From assembly GCA_036417435.1 (NCBI GenBank), contig CM070899.1:102550368-102614367 (forward strand): a stretch of DNA of 64,000 nt. Reading direction: 5' to 3'. The position numbers and the translations under genes were made by a program. The DNA is from Inia geoffrensis (taxonomy: Eukaryota > Chordata > Mammalia > Artiodactyla > Iniidae). The notes beneath the pieces were generated by a model that saw nothing but the letters and a program-made list of their open reading frames with translations, did not search any database and was not told the DNA's origin. This document shows positions 49,888 through 63,195 of the stretch, piece after piece (positions within the stretch are counted from its first letter, which is position 1; each line of letters opens with the position of its first letter).

Positions 49888-52800
49888 CGGTAACGCCCCT
49901 GGAGCCTAAGCAGGCCTGGGTCCCACGGCAGACCTGGGTCCCACGGCAGACCTGGGTCCCACGGCCGGAGCATGCTGCTGCTGAGGCATCAAGGCAGGAG
50001 GACGTGCCACCTGACAAGCGGCACCCCGGACCGCTATTGCCCATTCTCCCCTGCCTGGTACCCCAATCTCCCGATCCAGCGTGGCCCTCCTACAGGTAAG
50101 CAAAGCCTGGTGTACCCAAATGATGGTGCAGCAGCTGAGAGGGAAGAGCGGTGAAGTAACCGGATCTTCACAGCTCCTGCTAGGCAGGTTCCCACCTCCA
50201 GCCATCTTCATTAGAGTCGCCCCACCTGCGAACCATGGCACCCTCCGAATGGCCCACTTGCAAGGCTTGCGATAGGTCTGCGGTGGGGCAGTGCAGGTTA
50301 AGGGGCAGGAGGTGAGCATACACAAGCCCAGAGGTGTGTGTTTAGCCACGTTCGACTCCCGATTTCCAATCCAACACCGGGACCCCTCTAATACTTTCTT
50401 TCCCCAAGTTACCAGAGACGACACGGAGTAGTGCTGCCACCTTGTGGCACACTGCCGTAACAACCTTACCAACTATGCTGAAGGGCAACTGTCATTCACA
50501 AGGCCTAGAGCCTGCGGCTTTGAAAACACAACCCTGCCCTCAGGAAATATCCTGGGCTAGGCAATCTGAAATGAATCCACATCAGGCCCGACTCTCAGGC
50601 AGAAACCTTACAAGACCTCAGTGGTAGTCACCCGCGTTTTAGAAAACAGCACATTCAAATGAAAAGATGCTCAAGGTCTCTCATGATTAGAGAGTGAAAA
50701 GAAAGCTAGACGAGTTGATCCCTGGCTGAAGTCCTCTCAAACCCTAAAATTTTAAGTGCTCAAGAGGGCAGGCCACAAGGTGAAGCCAGCTATTGCTGTT
50801 GGTGGGATTGTAAATTGGTAACAGCCGGTATGAGGATCAGTAGGCACATTCCTTACCAAACTAAACACAGGAGGTACCACGAGACTCGGCAACCCCGCTG
50901 CAGGTCGTATAACCAGACACTAGCATCATTGGAAGGAAGCTCTTGCACCCCAGCAGTCGTTGTGGTACCCTTGACCACAGCCAAGACATACAGACGAACG
51001 AACTGTCGAGCGAGGGGTGAAGGGAGAAAGATGTTCCGCTACCTACACACGCTCGACTACCACACAGCCATAGAACAAAATGCACTCATAGTATTTGCAG
51101 CAGCATGGGTGGAGCACTAGATGATCTCACTAATTCTGGTCAATTAGAGGCAGCAAGACACATATACCCGGATATCCCTTATGTGTGCAGTCTACATAGG
51201 GATACAAAGGAAGTTAGTAAAGAAAGGAAACACAGGTTCACAAAGGGAAGAAAGAAGCGAGGAGTTCCCAAAGGGGGAGATTGGAGACCGGGGAAGAGTG
51301 AATTAGGAGATTGGGATTAACACAAACACATTTAACGTATGAAAAAGTGCTCATCAAGGGCGACTCACCCAAAAGAACATGGGACTCTACCAAATATTCC
51401 TCGATAAGTAACAGGGCAAAGGATCCAAAACCCTACAGGTAGAGCTACGTTTATAATTGCGTCAAGTGGCTGTAGAACTCAAAGAGACGCAGCATTGTAT
51501 ATAAACTACGCTGAAAGAGAAAAGGACTGTTCAATGACAAGGCAAGTAAGGGGTTACGAAATGGCCACTTTCTTACCTCAGGCCTCTGTGACGTCGGCTG
51601 GCGTCAGACCCCTGGAGCCTCAGGAGGCCTGTGTCCCACGGCTGGAGGATGCTGCTGCTGTTCTCCGCTGCGTGGTACCACAATCTGCCAATCCAACAGG
51701 GCCCTCCTACAGGTAAGCACAGCCTGGTGTACCCAAATGATGATGAAACAGCTGAGAGGGAAGGGCTGTGAAGAAAGCGGATCTCCACAGCTCCTGCTAG
51801 GCAAGTTCCCACCTCCAGCCCACTTCATTAGAGAGGCCCCACCTGCGAACCACGGCACCCTCCGAGTAGCCCACTTGCAAGGCTTGCGATATGCCTGCGG
51901 TGGGGCAGTGCAGGTTAAGGGGCAGGAGGTGAGCATACACAAGCCCAGAGATGTGTGTTTAGCCACGTTCGACTCCCCATTTCCAATCCAACACCGGGAC
52001 CCCCTCTAAGACTATCTTTCCCCACGTTACCAGAGACGACACGGAGCACTGCTGCCACCTCGTGGCACACTGCCGTAACAATCTTACCAACTGTGCTGAA
52101 GGGCATCTGTCATCCACAAGGCCTACAGCCTGCGGCTTTGAAGACACAACCCAGCCCTCAAGAAATATCCTGGGCTAGGGAAACTGAAACGAATTCAAAT
52201 CACGCCCGACCCTGAGGCAGGAACCTTTCAAGAACTCAGTGGTACTCACCCGCGTTGTAGAAAACAGCACATTGAAGAGAAAAGATGCTTAGGATCTGTC
52301 ATGATTAGAGAGTGCAAAGAAAGCTAGACGAGGTGTTCCCTGGCTGCAGTCCTCTCAAACGCTAAAAGCGTAAGTGCTCAAGAGGGCATGCCAAAAAGAG
52401 AAGCCAGCTATTGCTATTGGTGGGAATGTAAATTGCTAACAGCCGGTATGAGGAACACTAGGCATATTCCTTACCAAACTAAACACTGGAGGTACCACGA
52501 GATTCGGCAACCCCGCTGCAGGTCGTATAACCAGACACTAGCATCATTGGAAGAAAGCTCTTGCACCCCAGCGGTCCTTGCGGTTCCCATGACCGCAGCC
52601 AAGACAGAGAAATGAACGGAATGGGGAGCGAGGGGTGAATGGAGAAAGATGTTCTGCTACCTACACACCCTCGACTACCACTCAGCCACAGAACAAAATG
52701 AACCCATACTCTTTGCAGCAGCATGGGTGCAGCAGTACATGATCTCACTAATTCCGGTCAATTAGAGGCAGCAAGACACATATTCCAGGATATCCCACTT

Positions 52801-53220
52801 TTGTCTGCCGCCTAAATACGGATACTAAGGAAGCTAGTCCACATAGGAAACACAGGTTCACAAAGGGAAGAACGAAGCCTGGACTTCCCTGAGGGGGAAA
52901 TTGGAGAACGGGGAAGGGTGAAGTAGGAGGTCGGGATTCACAGAAACACGCTTAACTTATCAAAAAGTGCTCAAGGGCGACCCACTCTCAATCACAGGGA
53001 ACGCTACAAAACATTCCTCAATACGCGAAGAGTGCAAAGAATCCGAGACCCTAAGGGTATAGCTACATGTATAATTGCATCAAGTGGCTGTAGAACTCAA
53101 ACAGACGCAACATTGTATATGAACTAGGCTGAAAGGGAAAAGTACTGTACAATGACAAGGCAAGTAAGGGGTTAAGAAATGCCTACTCTGTTACCTCAGG
53201 TGTCTGTGATGTCGTTAGCA
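49888..53220 (+). repeat. HOR unit 16 (3,333 bp; three 18-bp copies)
   Basis: A is 49888-51600 and B 51601-53220. The A monomer is the most B-like of all: 'aaatgatggtgcagc' near 50120 and 'gcgataggtctgcggtgg' near 50269 both approach the B sequence. It also shares 'acacaggagg' and 'aactacgctg' with units 13 and 14. Confidence 0.95.
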
Positions 53221-56200
53221 CGGTAACGCCCCTGGAGCCTAAGCAGGCCTGGGTCCCACGGCAGACCTGGGTCCCACGGCAGACCTGGGTCCCACGGCCG
53301 GAGCATGCTGCTGCTGAGGCATCAAGGCAGGAGGACGTGCCACCTGACAAGCGGCACCCCGGACCGCTATTGCCCATTCTCCCCTGCCTGGTACCCCAAT
53401 CTCCCGATCCAGCGTGGCCCTCCTACAGGTAAGCAAAGCCTGGTGTACCCAAATGAGGGTGCAGCAGCTGAGAGGGAAGAGCGGTGAAGTAACCGGATCT
53501 TCACAGCTCCTGCTAGGCAGGTTCCCACCTCCAGCCATCTTCATTAGAGTCGCCCCACCTGCGAACCATGGCACCCTCCGAATGGCCCACTTGCAAGGCT
53601 TGCGATATGTCTGTGGTGGGGCAGTGCAGGTTAAGGGGCAGGAGGTGAGCATACACAAACCCAGAGGTGTGTGTTTAGCCACGTTCGACTCCCGATTTCC
53701 AATCCAACACCGGGACCCCTCTAATACTTTCTTTCCCCAAGTTACCAGAGACGACACGGAGTAGTGCTGCCACCTTGTGGCACACTGCCGTAACAACCTT
53801 ACCAACTATGCTGAAGGGCAACTGTCATTCACAAGGCCTAGAGCCTGCGGCTTTGAAAACACAACCCTGCCCTCAGGAAATATCCTGGGCTAGGCAATCT
53901 GAAATGAATCCACATCAGGCCCGACTCTCAGGCAGAAACCTTACAAGACCTCAGTGGTAGTCACCCGCGTTTTAGAAAACAGCACATTCAAATGAAAAGA
54001 TGCTCAAGGTCTCTCATGATTAGAGAGTGAAAAGAAAGCTAGACGAGTTGATCCCTGGCTGAAGTCCTCTCAAACCCTAAAATTTTAAGTGCTCAAGAGG
54101 GCAGGCCACAAGGTGAAGCCAGCTATTGCTGTTGGTGGGATTGTAAATTGGTAACAGCCGGTATGAGGATCAGTAGGCACATTCCTTACCAAACTAAACA
54201 CTGGAGGTACCACGAGACTCGGCAACCCCGCTGCAGGTCGTATAACCAGACACTAGCATCATTGGAAGGAAGCTCTTGCACCCCAGCAGTCGTTGTGGTA
54301 CCCTTGACCACAGCCAAGACATATAGACGAACGAACTGTCGAGCGAGGGGTGAAGGGAGAAAGATGTTCCGCTACCTACACACGCTCGACTACCACACAG
54401 CCATAGAACAAAATGCACTCATAGTATTTGCAGCAGCATGGGTGGAGCACTAGATGATCTCACTAATTCTGGTCAATTAGAGGCAGCAAGACACATATAC
54501 CCGGATATCCCTTATGTGTGCAGTCTACATAGGGATACAAAGGAAGTTAGTAAAGAAAGGAAACACAGGTTCACAAAGGGAAGAAAGAAGCGAGGAGTTC
54601 CCAAAGGGGGAGATTGGAGACCGGGGAGTGAATTAGGAGATTGGGATTAACACAAACACATTTAACGTATGAAAAAGTGCTCATCAAGGGCGACTCACCC
54701 AAAAGAACATGGGACTCTACCAAATATTCCTCGATAAGTAACAGGGCAAAGGATCCGAAACCCTACAGGTAGAGCTACGTTTATAATTGCGTCAAGTGGC
54801 TGTAGAACTCAAAGAGATGCAGCATTGTATATAAACTATGCTGAAAGAGAAAAGGACTGTTCAATGACAAGGCAAGTAAGGGGTTACGAAATGGCCACTT
54901 TCTTACCTCAGGCCTCTGTGACGTCGGCTGGCGTCAGACCCCTGGAGCCTCAGGAGGCCTGTGTCCCACGGCTGGAGGATGCTGCTGCTGTTCTCCGCTG
55001 CGTGGTACCACAATCTGCCAATCCAACAGGGCCCTCCTACAGGTAAGCACAGCCTGGTGTACCCAAATGATGATGAAACAGCTGAGAGGGAAGGGCTGTG
55101 AAGAAAGCGGATCTCCACAGCTCCTGCTAGGCAAGTTCCCACCTCCAGCCCACTTCATTAGAGAGGCCCCACCTGCGAACCACGGCACCCTCCGAGTAGC
55201 CCACTTGCAAGGCTTGCGATATGCCTGCGGTGGGGCAGTGCAGGTTAAGGGGCAGGAGGTGAGCATACACAAGCCCAGAGATGTGTGTTTAGCCACGTTC
55301 GACTCCCCATTTCCAATCCAACACCGGGACCCCCTCTAAGACTATCTTTCCCCACGTTACCAGAGACGACACGGAGCACTGCTGCCACCTCGTGGCACAC
55401 TGCCGTAACAATCTTACCAACTGTGCTGAAGGGCATCTGTCATCCACAAGGCCTACAGCCTGCGGCTTTGAAGACACAACCCAGCCCTCAAGAAATATCC
55501 TGGGCTAGGGAAACTGAAACGAATTCAAATCACGCCCGACCCTGAGGCAGGAACCTTTCAAGAACTCAGTGGTACTCACCCGCGTTGTAGAAAACAGCAC
55601 ATTGAAGAGAAAAGATGCTTAGGATCTGTCATGATTAGAGAGTGCAAAGAAAGCTAGACGAGGTGTTCCCTGGCTGCAGTCCTCTCAAACGCTAAAAGCG
55701 TAAGTGCTCAAGAGGGCATGCCAAAAAGAGAAGCCAGCTATTGCTATTGGTGGGAATGTAAATTGCTAACAGCCGGTATGAGGAACACTAGGCATATTCC
55801 TTACCAAACTAAACACTGGAGGTACCACGAGATTCGGCAACCCCGCTGCAGGTCGTATAACCAGACACTAGCATCATTGGAAGAAAGCTCTTGCACCCCA
55901 GCGGTCCTTGCGGTTCCCATGACCGCAGCCAAGACAGAGAAATGAACGGAATGGGGAGCGAGGGGTGAATGGAGAAAGATGTTCTGCTACCTACACACCC
56001 TCGACTACCACTCAGCCACAGAACAAAATGAACCCATACTCTTTGCAGCAGCATGGGTGCAGCAGTACATGATCTCACTAATTCCGGTCAATTAGAGGCA
56101 GCAAGACACATATTCCAGGATATCCCACTTTTGTCTGCCGCCTAAATACGGATACTAAGGAAGCTAGTCCACATAGGAAACACAGGTTCACAAAGGGAAG

Positions 56201-56550
56201 AACGAAGCCTGGACTTCCCTGAGGGGGAAATTGGAGAACGGGGAAGGGTGAAGTAGGAGGTCGGGATTCACAGAAACACGCTTAACTTATCAAAAAGTGC
56301 TCAAGGGCGACCCACTCTCAATCACAGGGAACGCTACAAAACATTCCTCAATACGCGAAGAGTGCAAAGAATCCGAGACCCTAAGGGTATAGCTACATGT
56401 ATAATTGCATCAAGTGGCTGTAGAACTCAAACAGACGCAACATTGTATATGAACTAGGCTGAAAGGGAAAAGTACTGTACAATGACAAGGCAAGTAAGGG
56501 GTTAAGAAATGCCTACTCTGTTACCTCAGGTGTCTGTGATGTCGTTAGCA
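53221..56550 (+). repeat. HOR unit 17 (3,330 bp; three 18-bp copies, 3-bp deletion)
   Basis: A is 53221-54930 and B 54931-56550. A 3-bp deletion near 54626-54628 turns 'ggggaagagtgaatt' into 'ggggagtgaatt' in the L1-derived part of A. Private changes t54324 ('catatagacg') and t54818 ('gagatgcagc'). Otherwise it is like unit 15. Confidence 0.95.
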
Positions 56551-59500
56551 CGGTAACGCCCCTGGAGCCTAAGCAGGCCTGGGTCCCACGGCAGACCTGG
56601 GTCCCACGGCCGGAGCATGCTGCTGCTGAGGCATCAAGGCAGGAGGACGTGCCACCTGACAAGCGGCACCCCGGACCGCTATTGCCCATTCTCCCCTGCC
56701 TGGTACCCCAATCTCCCGATCCAGCGTGGCCCTCCTACAGGTAAGCAAAGCCTGGTGTACCCAAATGAGGGTGCAGCAGCTGAGAGGGAAGAGCGGTGAA
56801 GTAACCGGATCTTCACAGCTCCTGCTAGGCAGGTTCCCACCTCCAGCCATCTTCATTAGAGTCGCCCCACCTGCGAACCATGGCACCCTCCGAATGGCCC
56901 ACTTGCAAGGCTTGTGATATGTCTGTGGTGGGGCAGTGCAGGTTAAGGGGCAGGAGGTGAGCATACACAAGCCCAGAGGTGTGTGTTTAGCCACGTTCGA
57001 CTCCCGATTTCCAATCCAACACCGGGACCCCTCTAATACTTTCTTTCCCCAAGTTACCAGAGACGACACGGAGTAGTGCTGCCACCTTGTGGCACACTGC
57101 CGTAACAACCTTACCAACTATGCTGAAGGGCAACTGTCATTCACAAGGCCTAGAGCCTGCGGCTTTGAAAACAGAACCCTGCCCTCAGGAAATATCCTGG
57201 GCTAGGCAATCTGAAATGAATCCACATCAGGCCCGACTCTCAGGCAGAAACCTTACAAGACCTCAGTGGTAGTCACCCGCGTTTTAGAAAACAGCACATT
57301 CAAATGAAAAGATGCTCAAGGTCTCTCATGATTAGAGAGTGAAAAGAAAGCTAGACGAGTTGATCCCTGGCTGAAGTCCTCTCAAACCCTAAAATTTTAA
57401 GTGCTCAAGAGGGCAGGCCACAAGGTGAAGCCAGCTATTGCTGTTGGTGGGATTGTAAATTGGTAACAGCCGGTATGAGGATCAGTAGGCACATTCCTTA
57501 CCAAACTAAACACTGGAGGTACCACGAGACTCGGCAACCCCGCTGCAGGTCGTATAACCAGACACTAGCATCATTGGAAGGAAGCTCTTGCACCCCAGCA
57601 GTCGTTGTGGTACCCTTGACCACAGCCAAGACATACAGACAAACGAACTGTCGAGCGAGGGGTGAAGGGAGAAAGATGTTCCGCTACCTACACACGCTCG
57701 ACTACCACACAGCCATAGAACAAAATGCACTCATAGTATTTGCAGCAGCATGGGTGGAGCACTAGATCTCACTAATTCTGGTCAATTAGAGGCAGCAAGA
57801 CACATATACCCGGATATCCCTTATGTGTGCAGTCTACATAGGGATACAAAGGAAGTTAGTAAAGAAAGGAAACACAGGTTCACAAAGGGAAGAAAGAAGC
57901 GAGGAGTTCCCAAAGGGGGAGATTGGAGACCGGGGAAGAGTGAATTAGGAGATTGGGATTAACACAAACACATTTAACGTATGAAAAAGTGCTCATCAAG
58001 GGCGACTCACCCAAAAGAACATGGGACTCTACCAAATATTCCTCGATAAGTAACAGGGCAAAGGATCCAAAACCCTACAGGTAGAGCTACGTTTATAATT
58101 GCGTCAAGTGGCTGTAGAACTCAAAGAGACGCAGCATTGTATATAAACTATGCTGAAAGAGAAAAGGACTGTTCAATGACAAGGCAAGTAAGGGGTTACG
58201 AAATGGCCACTTTCTTACCTCAGGCCTCTGTGACGTCGGCTGGCGTCAGACCCCTGGAGCCTCAGGAGGCCTGTGTCCCACGGCTGGAGGATGCTGCTGC
58301 TGTTCTCCGCTGCGTGGTACCACAATCTGCCAATCCAACAGGGCCCTCCTACAGGTAAGCACAGCCTGGTGTACCCAAATGATGATGAAACAGCTGAGAG
58401 GGAAGGGCTGTGAAGAAAGCGGATCTCCACAGCTCCTGCTAGGCAAGTTCCCACCTCCAGCCCACTTCATTAGAGAGGCCCCACCTGCGAACCACGGCAC
58501 CCTCCGAGTAGCCCACTTGCAAGGCTTGCGATATGCCTGCGGTGGGGCAGTGCAGGTTAAGGGGCAGGAGGTGAGCATACACAAGCCCAGAGATGTGTGT
58601 TTAGCCACGTTCGACTCCCCATTTCCAATCCAACACCGGGACCCCCTCTAAGACTATCTTTCCCCACGTTACCAGAGACGACACGGAGCACTGCTGCCAC
58701 CTCGTGGCACACTGCCGTAACAATCTTACCAACTGTGCTGAAGGGCATCTGTCATCCACAAGGCCTACAGCCTGCGGCTTTGAAGACACAACCCAGGCTT
58801 CAAGAAATATCCTGGGCTAGGGAAACTGAAACGAATTCAAATCACGCCCGACCCTGAGGCAGGAACCTTTCAAGAACTCAGTGGTACTCACCCGCGTTGT
58901 AGAAAACAGCACATTGAAGAGAAAAGATGCTTAGGATCTGTCATGATTAGAGAGTGCAAAGAAAGCTAGACGAGGTGTTCCCTGGCTGCAGTCCTCTCAA
59001 ACGCTAAAAGCGTAAGTGCTCAAGAGGGCATGCCAAAAAGAGAAGCCAGCTATTGCTATTGGTGGGAATGTAAATTGCTAACAGCCGGTATGAGGAACAC
59101 TAGGCATATTCCTTACCATACTAAACACTGGAGGTACCACGAGATTCGGCAACCCCGCTGCAGGTCGTATAACCAGACACTAGCATCATTGGAAGAAAGC
59201 TCTTGCACCCCAGCGGTCCTTGCGGTTCCCATGACCGCAGCCAAGACAGAGAAATGAACGGAATGGGGAGCGAGGGGTGAATGGAGAAAGATGTTCTGCT
59301 ACCTACACACCCTCGACTACCACTCAGCCACAGAACAAAATGAACCCATACTCTTTGCAGCAGCATGGGTGCAGCAGTACATGATCTCACTAATTCCGGT
59401 CAATTAGAGGCAGCAAGACACATATTCCAGGATATCCCACTTTTGTCTGCCGCCTAAATACGGATACTAGGGAAGCTAGTCCACATAGGAAACACAGGTT

Positions 59501-59862
59501 CACAAAGGGAAGAACGAAGCCTGGACTTCCCTGAGGGGGAAATTGGAGAACGGGGAAGGGTGAAGTAGGAGGTCGGGATTCACAGAAACACGCTTAACTT
59601 ATCAAAAAGTGCTCAAGGGCGACCCACTCTCAATCACAGGGAACGCTACAAAACATTCCTCAATACGCGAAGAGTGCAAAGAATCCGAGACCCTAAGGGT
59701 ATAGCTACATGTATAATTGCATCAAGTGGCTGTAGAACTCAAACAGACGCAACATTGTATATGAACTAGGCTGAAAGGGAAAAGTACTGTACAATGACAA
59801 GGCAAGTAAGGGGTTAAGAAATGCCTACTCTGTTACCTCAGGTGTCTGTGATGTCGTTAGCA
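56551..59862 (+). repeat. HOR unit 18 (3,312 bp; two 18-bp copies, 3-bp deletion)
   Basis: A is 56551-58242 and B 58243-59862. A 3-bp deletion near 57765 turns 'actagatgatctc' into 'actagatctc'. It shares a57641 with unit 11, 'acccaggctt' (58791-58800) with unit 8, and g59470 with both. It starts the block that repeats units 11-13. Confidence 0.95.
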
Positions 59863-62800
59863 CGGTAACGCCCCTGGAGCCTAAGCAGGCCTGGGTCCCA
59901 CGGCAGACCTGGGTCCCACGGCAGACCTGGGTCCCACGGCCGGAGCATGCTGCTGCTGAGGCATCAAGGCAGGAGGACGTGCCACCTGACAAGCGGCACC
60001 CCGGACCGCTATTGCCCATTCTCCCCTGCCTGGTACCCCAATCTCCCGATCCAGCGTGGCCCTCCTACAGGTAAGCAAAGCCTGGTGTACCCAAATGAGG
60101 GTGGAGCAGCTGAGAGGGAAGAGCGGTGAAGTAACCGGATCTTCACAGCTCCTGCTAGGCAGGTTCCCACCTCCAGCCATCTTCATTAGAGTCGCCCCAC
60201 CTGCGAACCATGGCACCCTCCGAATGGCCCACTTGCAAGGCTTGTGATATGTCTGTGGTGGGGCAGTGCAGGTTAAGGGGCAGGAGGTGAGCATACACAA
60301 ACCCAGAGGTGTGTGTTTAGCCACGTTCGACTCTCGATTTCCAATCCAACACCGGGACCCCTCTAATACTTTCTTTCCCCAAGTTACCAGAGACGACACG
60401 GAGTAGTGCTGCCACCTTGTGGCACACTGCCGTAACAACCTTACCAACTATGCTGAAGGGCAACTGTCATTCACAAGGCCTAGAGCCTGCGGCTTTGAAA
60501 ACACAACCCTGCCCTCAGGAAATATCCTGGGCTAGGCAATCTGAAATGAATCCACATCAGGCCCGACTCTCAGGCAGAAACCTTACAAGACCTCAGTGGT
60601 AGTCACCCGCGTTTTAGAAAACAGCACATTCAAATGAAAAGATGCTCAAGGTCTCTCATGATTAGAGAGTGAAAAGAAAGCTAGACGAGTTGATCCCTGG
60701 CTGAAGTCCTCTCAAACCCTAAAATTTTAAGTGCTCAAGAGGGCAGGCCACAAGGTGAAGCCAGCTATTGCTGTTGGTGGGATTGTAAATTGGTAACAGC
60801 CGGTATGAGGATCAGTAGGCACATTCCTTACCAAACTAAACACAGGAGGTACCACGAGACTCGGCAACCCCGCTGCAGGTCGTATAACCAGACACTAGCA
60901 TCATTGGAAGGAAGCTCTTGCACCCCAGCAGTCGTTGTGGTACCCTTGACCACAGCCAAGACATACAGACGAACGAACTGTCGAGCGAGGGGTGAAGGGA
61001 GAAAGATGTTCCGCTACCTACACACGCTCGACTACCACACAGCCATAGAACAAAATGCACTCATAGTATTTGCAGCAGCATGGGTGGAGCACTAGATGAT
61101 CTCACTAATTCTGGTCAATTAGAGGCAGCAAGACACATATACCCGGATATCCCTTATGTGTGCAGTCTACATAGGGATACAAAGGAAGTTAGTAAAGAAA
61201 GGAAACACAGGTTCACAAAGGGAAGAAAGAAGCGAGGAGTTCCCAAAGGGGGAGATTGGAGACCGGGGAAGAGTGAATTAGGAGATTGGGATTAACACAA
61301 ACACATTTAACGTATGAAAAAGTGCTCATCAAGGGCGACTCACCCAAAAGAACATGGGACTCTACCAAATATTCCTCGATAAGTAACAGGGCAAAGGATC
61401 CAAAACCCTACAGGTAGAGCTACGTTTATAATTGCGTCAAGTGGCTGTAGAACTCAAAGAGACCCAGCATTGTATATAAACTATGCTGAAAGAGAAAAGG
61501 ACTGTTCAATGACAAGGCAAGTAAGGGGTTACGAAATGGCCACTTTCTTACCTCAGGCCTCTGTGACGTCGGCTGGCGTCAGACCCCTGGAGCCTCAGGA
61601 GGCCTGTGTCCCACGGCTGGAGGATGCTGCTGCTATTCTCCGCTGCGTGGTACCACAATCTGCCAATCCAACAGGGCCCTCCTACAGGTAAGCACAGCCT
61701 GGTGTACCCAAATGATGATGAAACAGCTGAGAGGGAAGGGCTGTGAAGAAAGCGGATCTCCACAGCTCCTGCTAGGCAAGTTCCCACCTCCAGCCCACTT
61801 CATTAGAGAGGCCCCACCTGCGAACCACGGCACCCTCCGAGTAGCCCAATTGCAAGGCTTGCGATATGCCTGCGGTGGGGCAGTGCAGGTTAAGGGGCAG
61901 GAGGTGAGCATACACAAGCCCAGAGATGTGTGTTTAGCCACGTTCAACTCCCCATTTCCAATCCAACACCGGGACCCCCTCTAAGACTATCTTTCCCCAC
62001 GTTACCAGAGACGACACGGAGCACTGCTGCCACCTCGTGGCACACTGTCGTAACAATCTTACCAACTGTGCTGAAGGGCATCTGTCATCCACAAGGCCTA
62101 CAGCCTGCGGCTTTGAAGACACAACCCAGCCCTCAAGAAATATCCTGGGCTAGGGAAACTGAAACGAATTCAAATCACGCCCGACCCTGAGGCAGGAACC
62201 TTTCAAGAACTCAGTGGTACTCACCCGCGTTGTAGAAAACAGCACATTGAAGAGAAAAGATGCTTAGGATCTGTCATGATTAGAGAGTGCAAAGAAAGCT
62301 AGACGAGGTGTTCCCTGGCTGCAGTCCTCTCAAACGCTAAAAGCGTAAGTGCTCAAGAGGGCATGCCAAAAAGAGAAGCCAGCTATTGCTATTGGTGGGA
62401 ATGTAAATTGCTAACAGCCGGTATGAGGAACACTAGGCATGTTCCTTACCAAACTAAACACTGGAGGTACCACGAGATTCGGCAACCCCGCTGCAGGTCG
62501 TATAACCAGACACTAGCATCATTGGAAGAAAGCTCTTGCACCCCAGCGGTCCTTGCGGTTCCCATGACCGCAGCCAAGACAGAGAAATGAATGGAATGGG
62601 GAGCGAGGGGTGAATGGAGAAAGATGTTCTGCTACCTACACACCCTCGACTACCACTCAGCCACAGAACAAAATGAACCCATACTCTTTGCAGCAGCATG
62701 GGTGCAGCAGTACATGATCTCACTAATTCCGGTCAATTAGAGGCAGCAAGACACATATTCCAGGATATCCCACTTTTGTCTGCCGCCTAAATACGGATAC

Positions 62801-63195
62801 TAAGGAAGCTAGTCCACATAGGAAACACAGGTTCACAAAGGGAAGAACGAAGCCTGGACTTCCCTGAGGGGGAAATTGGAGAACGGGGAAGGGTGAAGTA
62901 GGAGGTCGGGATTCACAGAAACACGCTTAACTTATCAAAAAGTGCTCAAGGGCGACCCACTCTCAATCACAGGGAACGCTACAAAACATTCCTCAATACG
63001 CGAAGAGTGCAAAGAATCCGAGACCCTAAGGGTATAGCTACATGTATAATTGCATCAAGTGGCTGTAGAACTCAAACAGACGCAACATTGTATATGAACT
63101 AGGCTGAAAGGGAAAAGTACTGTACAATGACAAGGCAAGTAAGGGGTTAAGAAATGCCTACTCTGTTACCTCAGGTGTCTGTGATGTCGTTAGCA
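59863..63195 (+). repeat. HOR unit 19 (3,333 bp; three 18-bp copies)
   Basis: A is 59863-61575 and B 61576-63195. It carries the full unit 12 B cluster, including a61635, and t60334, also in units 9 and 12. It differs from unit 12 by 'acacaggagg' near 60841, 'acacaaacccag' near 60296 and the private c61464 ('gagacccagc'). Confidence 0.95.
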
